Shown here: positions 63,301 to 64,000 of the stretch, piece after piece
Numbering within the stretch: the stretch's first letter is position 1
Layout of the letters: each line of letters begins with the position of its first letter
Source of the DNA: Cristatella mucedo
Lineage: Eukaryota > Bryozoa > Phylactolaemata > Cristatellidae
DNA length: 64,000 nt
Direction: 5' to 3'
Assembly: GCA_009760855.2 (NCBI GenBank)
Contig: WPIO01000218.1
Coordinates: 242,690-306,689 of the forward strand
The notes under the pieces: generated by a model
The model's input: the letters and a program-made list of their open reading frames with translations, nothing else
What the model was told of the DNA's origin: nothing
Databases searched by the model: none
Made by a program: the position numbers and the translations under genes

Positions 63301-63520
63301 CGTCAGGCCAAAGCATCGTACCACCTGCTTTTTGGAATCCACAGCCAACAAATACCTCGCACAAACCTTGAATCCTTTGGAGACCGTGCATTTAGTTCGT
63401 ATGCTCCCAAAGCCTGGAACTCCCTCCCGATCTGCGTCAGAACATCCCCTGACCTGACCACATTTAAAAGGAACTTAAAAATACAATTATTTAAGACAAC
63501 ATTTAGTGGGTCCCTGTGAT
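60332..63520 (+). repeat. Large duplication, copy 2 (partner 34872-38150)
   Basis: Nearly identical to copy 1 up to about 62670, then LINE-A sequence with clearly more differences. It includes a 9-bp length change near 62870 and an absence of about 100 bp near 63187. Homology ends inside LINE-A at about 63520. The minus LINE-A 3' end at about 61960-62190 corresponds to 36492-36720. A one-base difference at about 61146 makes a 107-residue frame here (61007-61330) that is shorter in copy 1, arguing against a conserved gene. Confidence 0.9.
62675..63520 (+). mobile_element. LINE-A fragment in duplication copy 2
   Basis: Encodes DDTQLYLCFDPSQPSS, then KLNDDKTNLLVMGKPSMIQRL and SARNLGVIFQSDLSLDDH, with the FVTSRLDFCNSLL block truncated by the ~100-bp absence. 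It then continues to SPDLTTFKRNLKIQLF. Stops and shifts present. Confidence 0.85.
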
Positions 63521-64000
63521 TTAGGTCATTTTGCACCAGATTGCTGTAGGTTTGCTGTATTGGCCCTGGCCATTGCAGTTGATTGCAGTGCATTTTCAGT
63601 GGAATAGAGTGAATTGTGGTGTTTTCCCGGGTCATGTCGGTCGATTGCCGCACATTGCCAGAGTGTGCGGACGCACAATATTTTTTTATTTTAATTGGTT
63701 CAGCGAAAACAACACGATGCACTTCAGTATGCAATAAAAACTGGAGCTCCGCGAAATGAGCGACAAGAGTCGTTTGGTGCGAGGTGCGAGGTGTGCGAGG
63801 ATTAGAGTGGATCGAGGTATACAGGCCCGGGCTACAGCAGTCGACTGCAGTGCATTGCACGAGGACGTCGTCACAAATTCATGTGAAATTGTATGAGTGC
63901 AATTTTCCCAGAGTTTACCTTCGTATACAATCAACAAATTAGGTTTTAGAACGCGATTTGTTTAGTTTCGCAGCGGATTGCGGTATTGGCTCGGCCACTG
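63521..64000. other. No supported gene at window end
   Basis: GT-rich sequence with a recurring gattgcagtgcat motif (about 63575 and, in gactgcagtgcattg form, 63845). No coding frame or repeat family recognised. Confidence 0.35.

Overview
The window looks like a transposon-choked stretch of an animal nuclear genome, most likely a marine invertebrate. The evidence is spliced-looking exons of animal-type immune and transporter domains, many L2/CR1-like LINE fragments with hairpin 3' ends, Ty3/gypsy LTR elements, an R2/NeSL-like LINE, tRNA-derived SINEs and a Maverick/Polinton-like element. I cannot name the species. No bacterial operon, CRISPR array, rRNA or intact tRNA gene is seen.

Layout. 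1-7380: AT-rich right-hand part of a decayed Maverick/Polinton-like element, with two related virion-type genes, phage-type fibre motifs, a retroviral-type integrase and small minus-strand genes; one LINE fragment has jumped into it. 7381-10560: CpG-rich flank with a tRNA-SINE carrying a LINE-derived tail, a second tRNA-like head, a degenerate 22-bp repeat and a 199-bp MITE. 10565-12499: LINE pieces and candidate terminal exons on the minus strand. 12700-20922: a nearly complete Ty3/gypsy element with 4-bp target duplication, inserted into a LINE whose two halves lie on either side. 22300-31100: LINE debris, a short minus-strand LTR element, and two well-bounded minus-strand exons, one encoding a CARD-like half-domain. 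31203-33198: a 1.8-kb hexamer-based minisatellite followed by (GT)n. 33200-43700: dispersed repeats and LINE fragments. 44000-47500: a degenerate R2/NeSL-like LINE split by another LINE fragment that itself holds a solo LTR. 47502-49696: a second solo-LTR family with another solo LTR nested inside. 50300-52761: three possible or probable host exons, including a TRADD-N-like exon. 52840-59330: more nested LINEs and an unclassified dispersed repeat. 59363-59527: an ABCC4-like exon between 100-bp direct repeats. 60332-63520: a near-identical copy of 34872-38150.

How it fits together. The best-supported host signal is one or more minus-strand genes whose exons (52.7, 52.5-52.0, 31.1, 28.1 and perhaps 12.2-11.7 kb) have canonical splice sites and mostly compatible phases. 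If joined they would make a TRADD-N-like plus CARD-like adaptor with introns filled by transposons. That link is inference. The mobile elements give a clear relative chronology through nesting and target duplications. Two shared devices recur: the LINE-A 3' hairpin, also used by a SINE, and tandem repeats inside LTRs.

Limits. Boundaries of old repeats are approximate (tens of bases). Family names come from motif recognition only. Several frameshifts in otherwise young elements could be sequencing indels.
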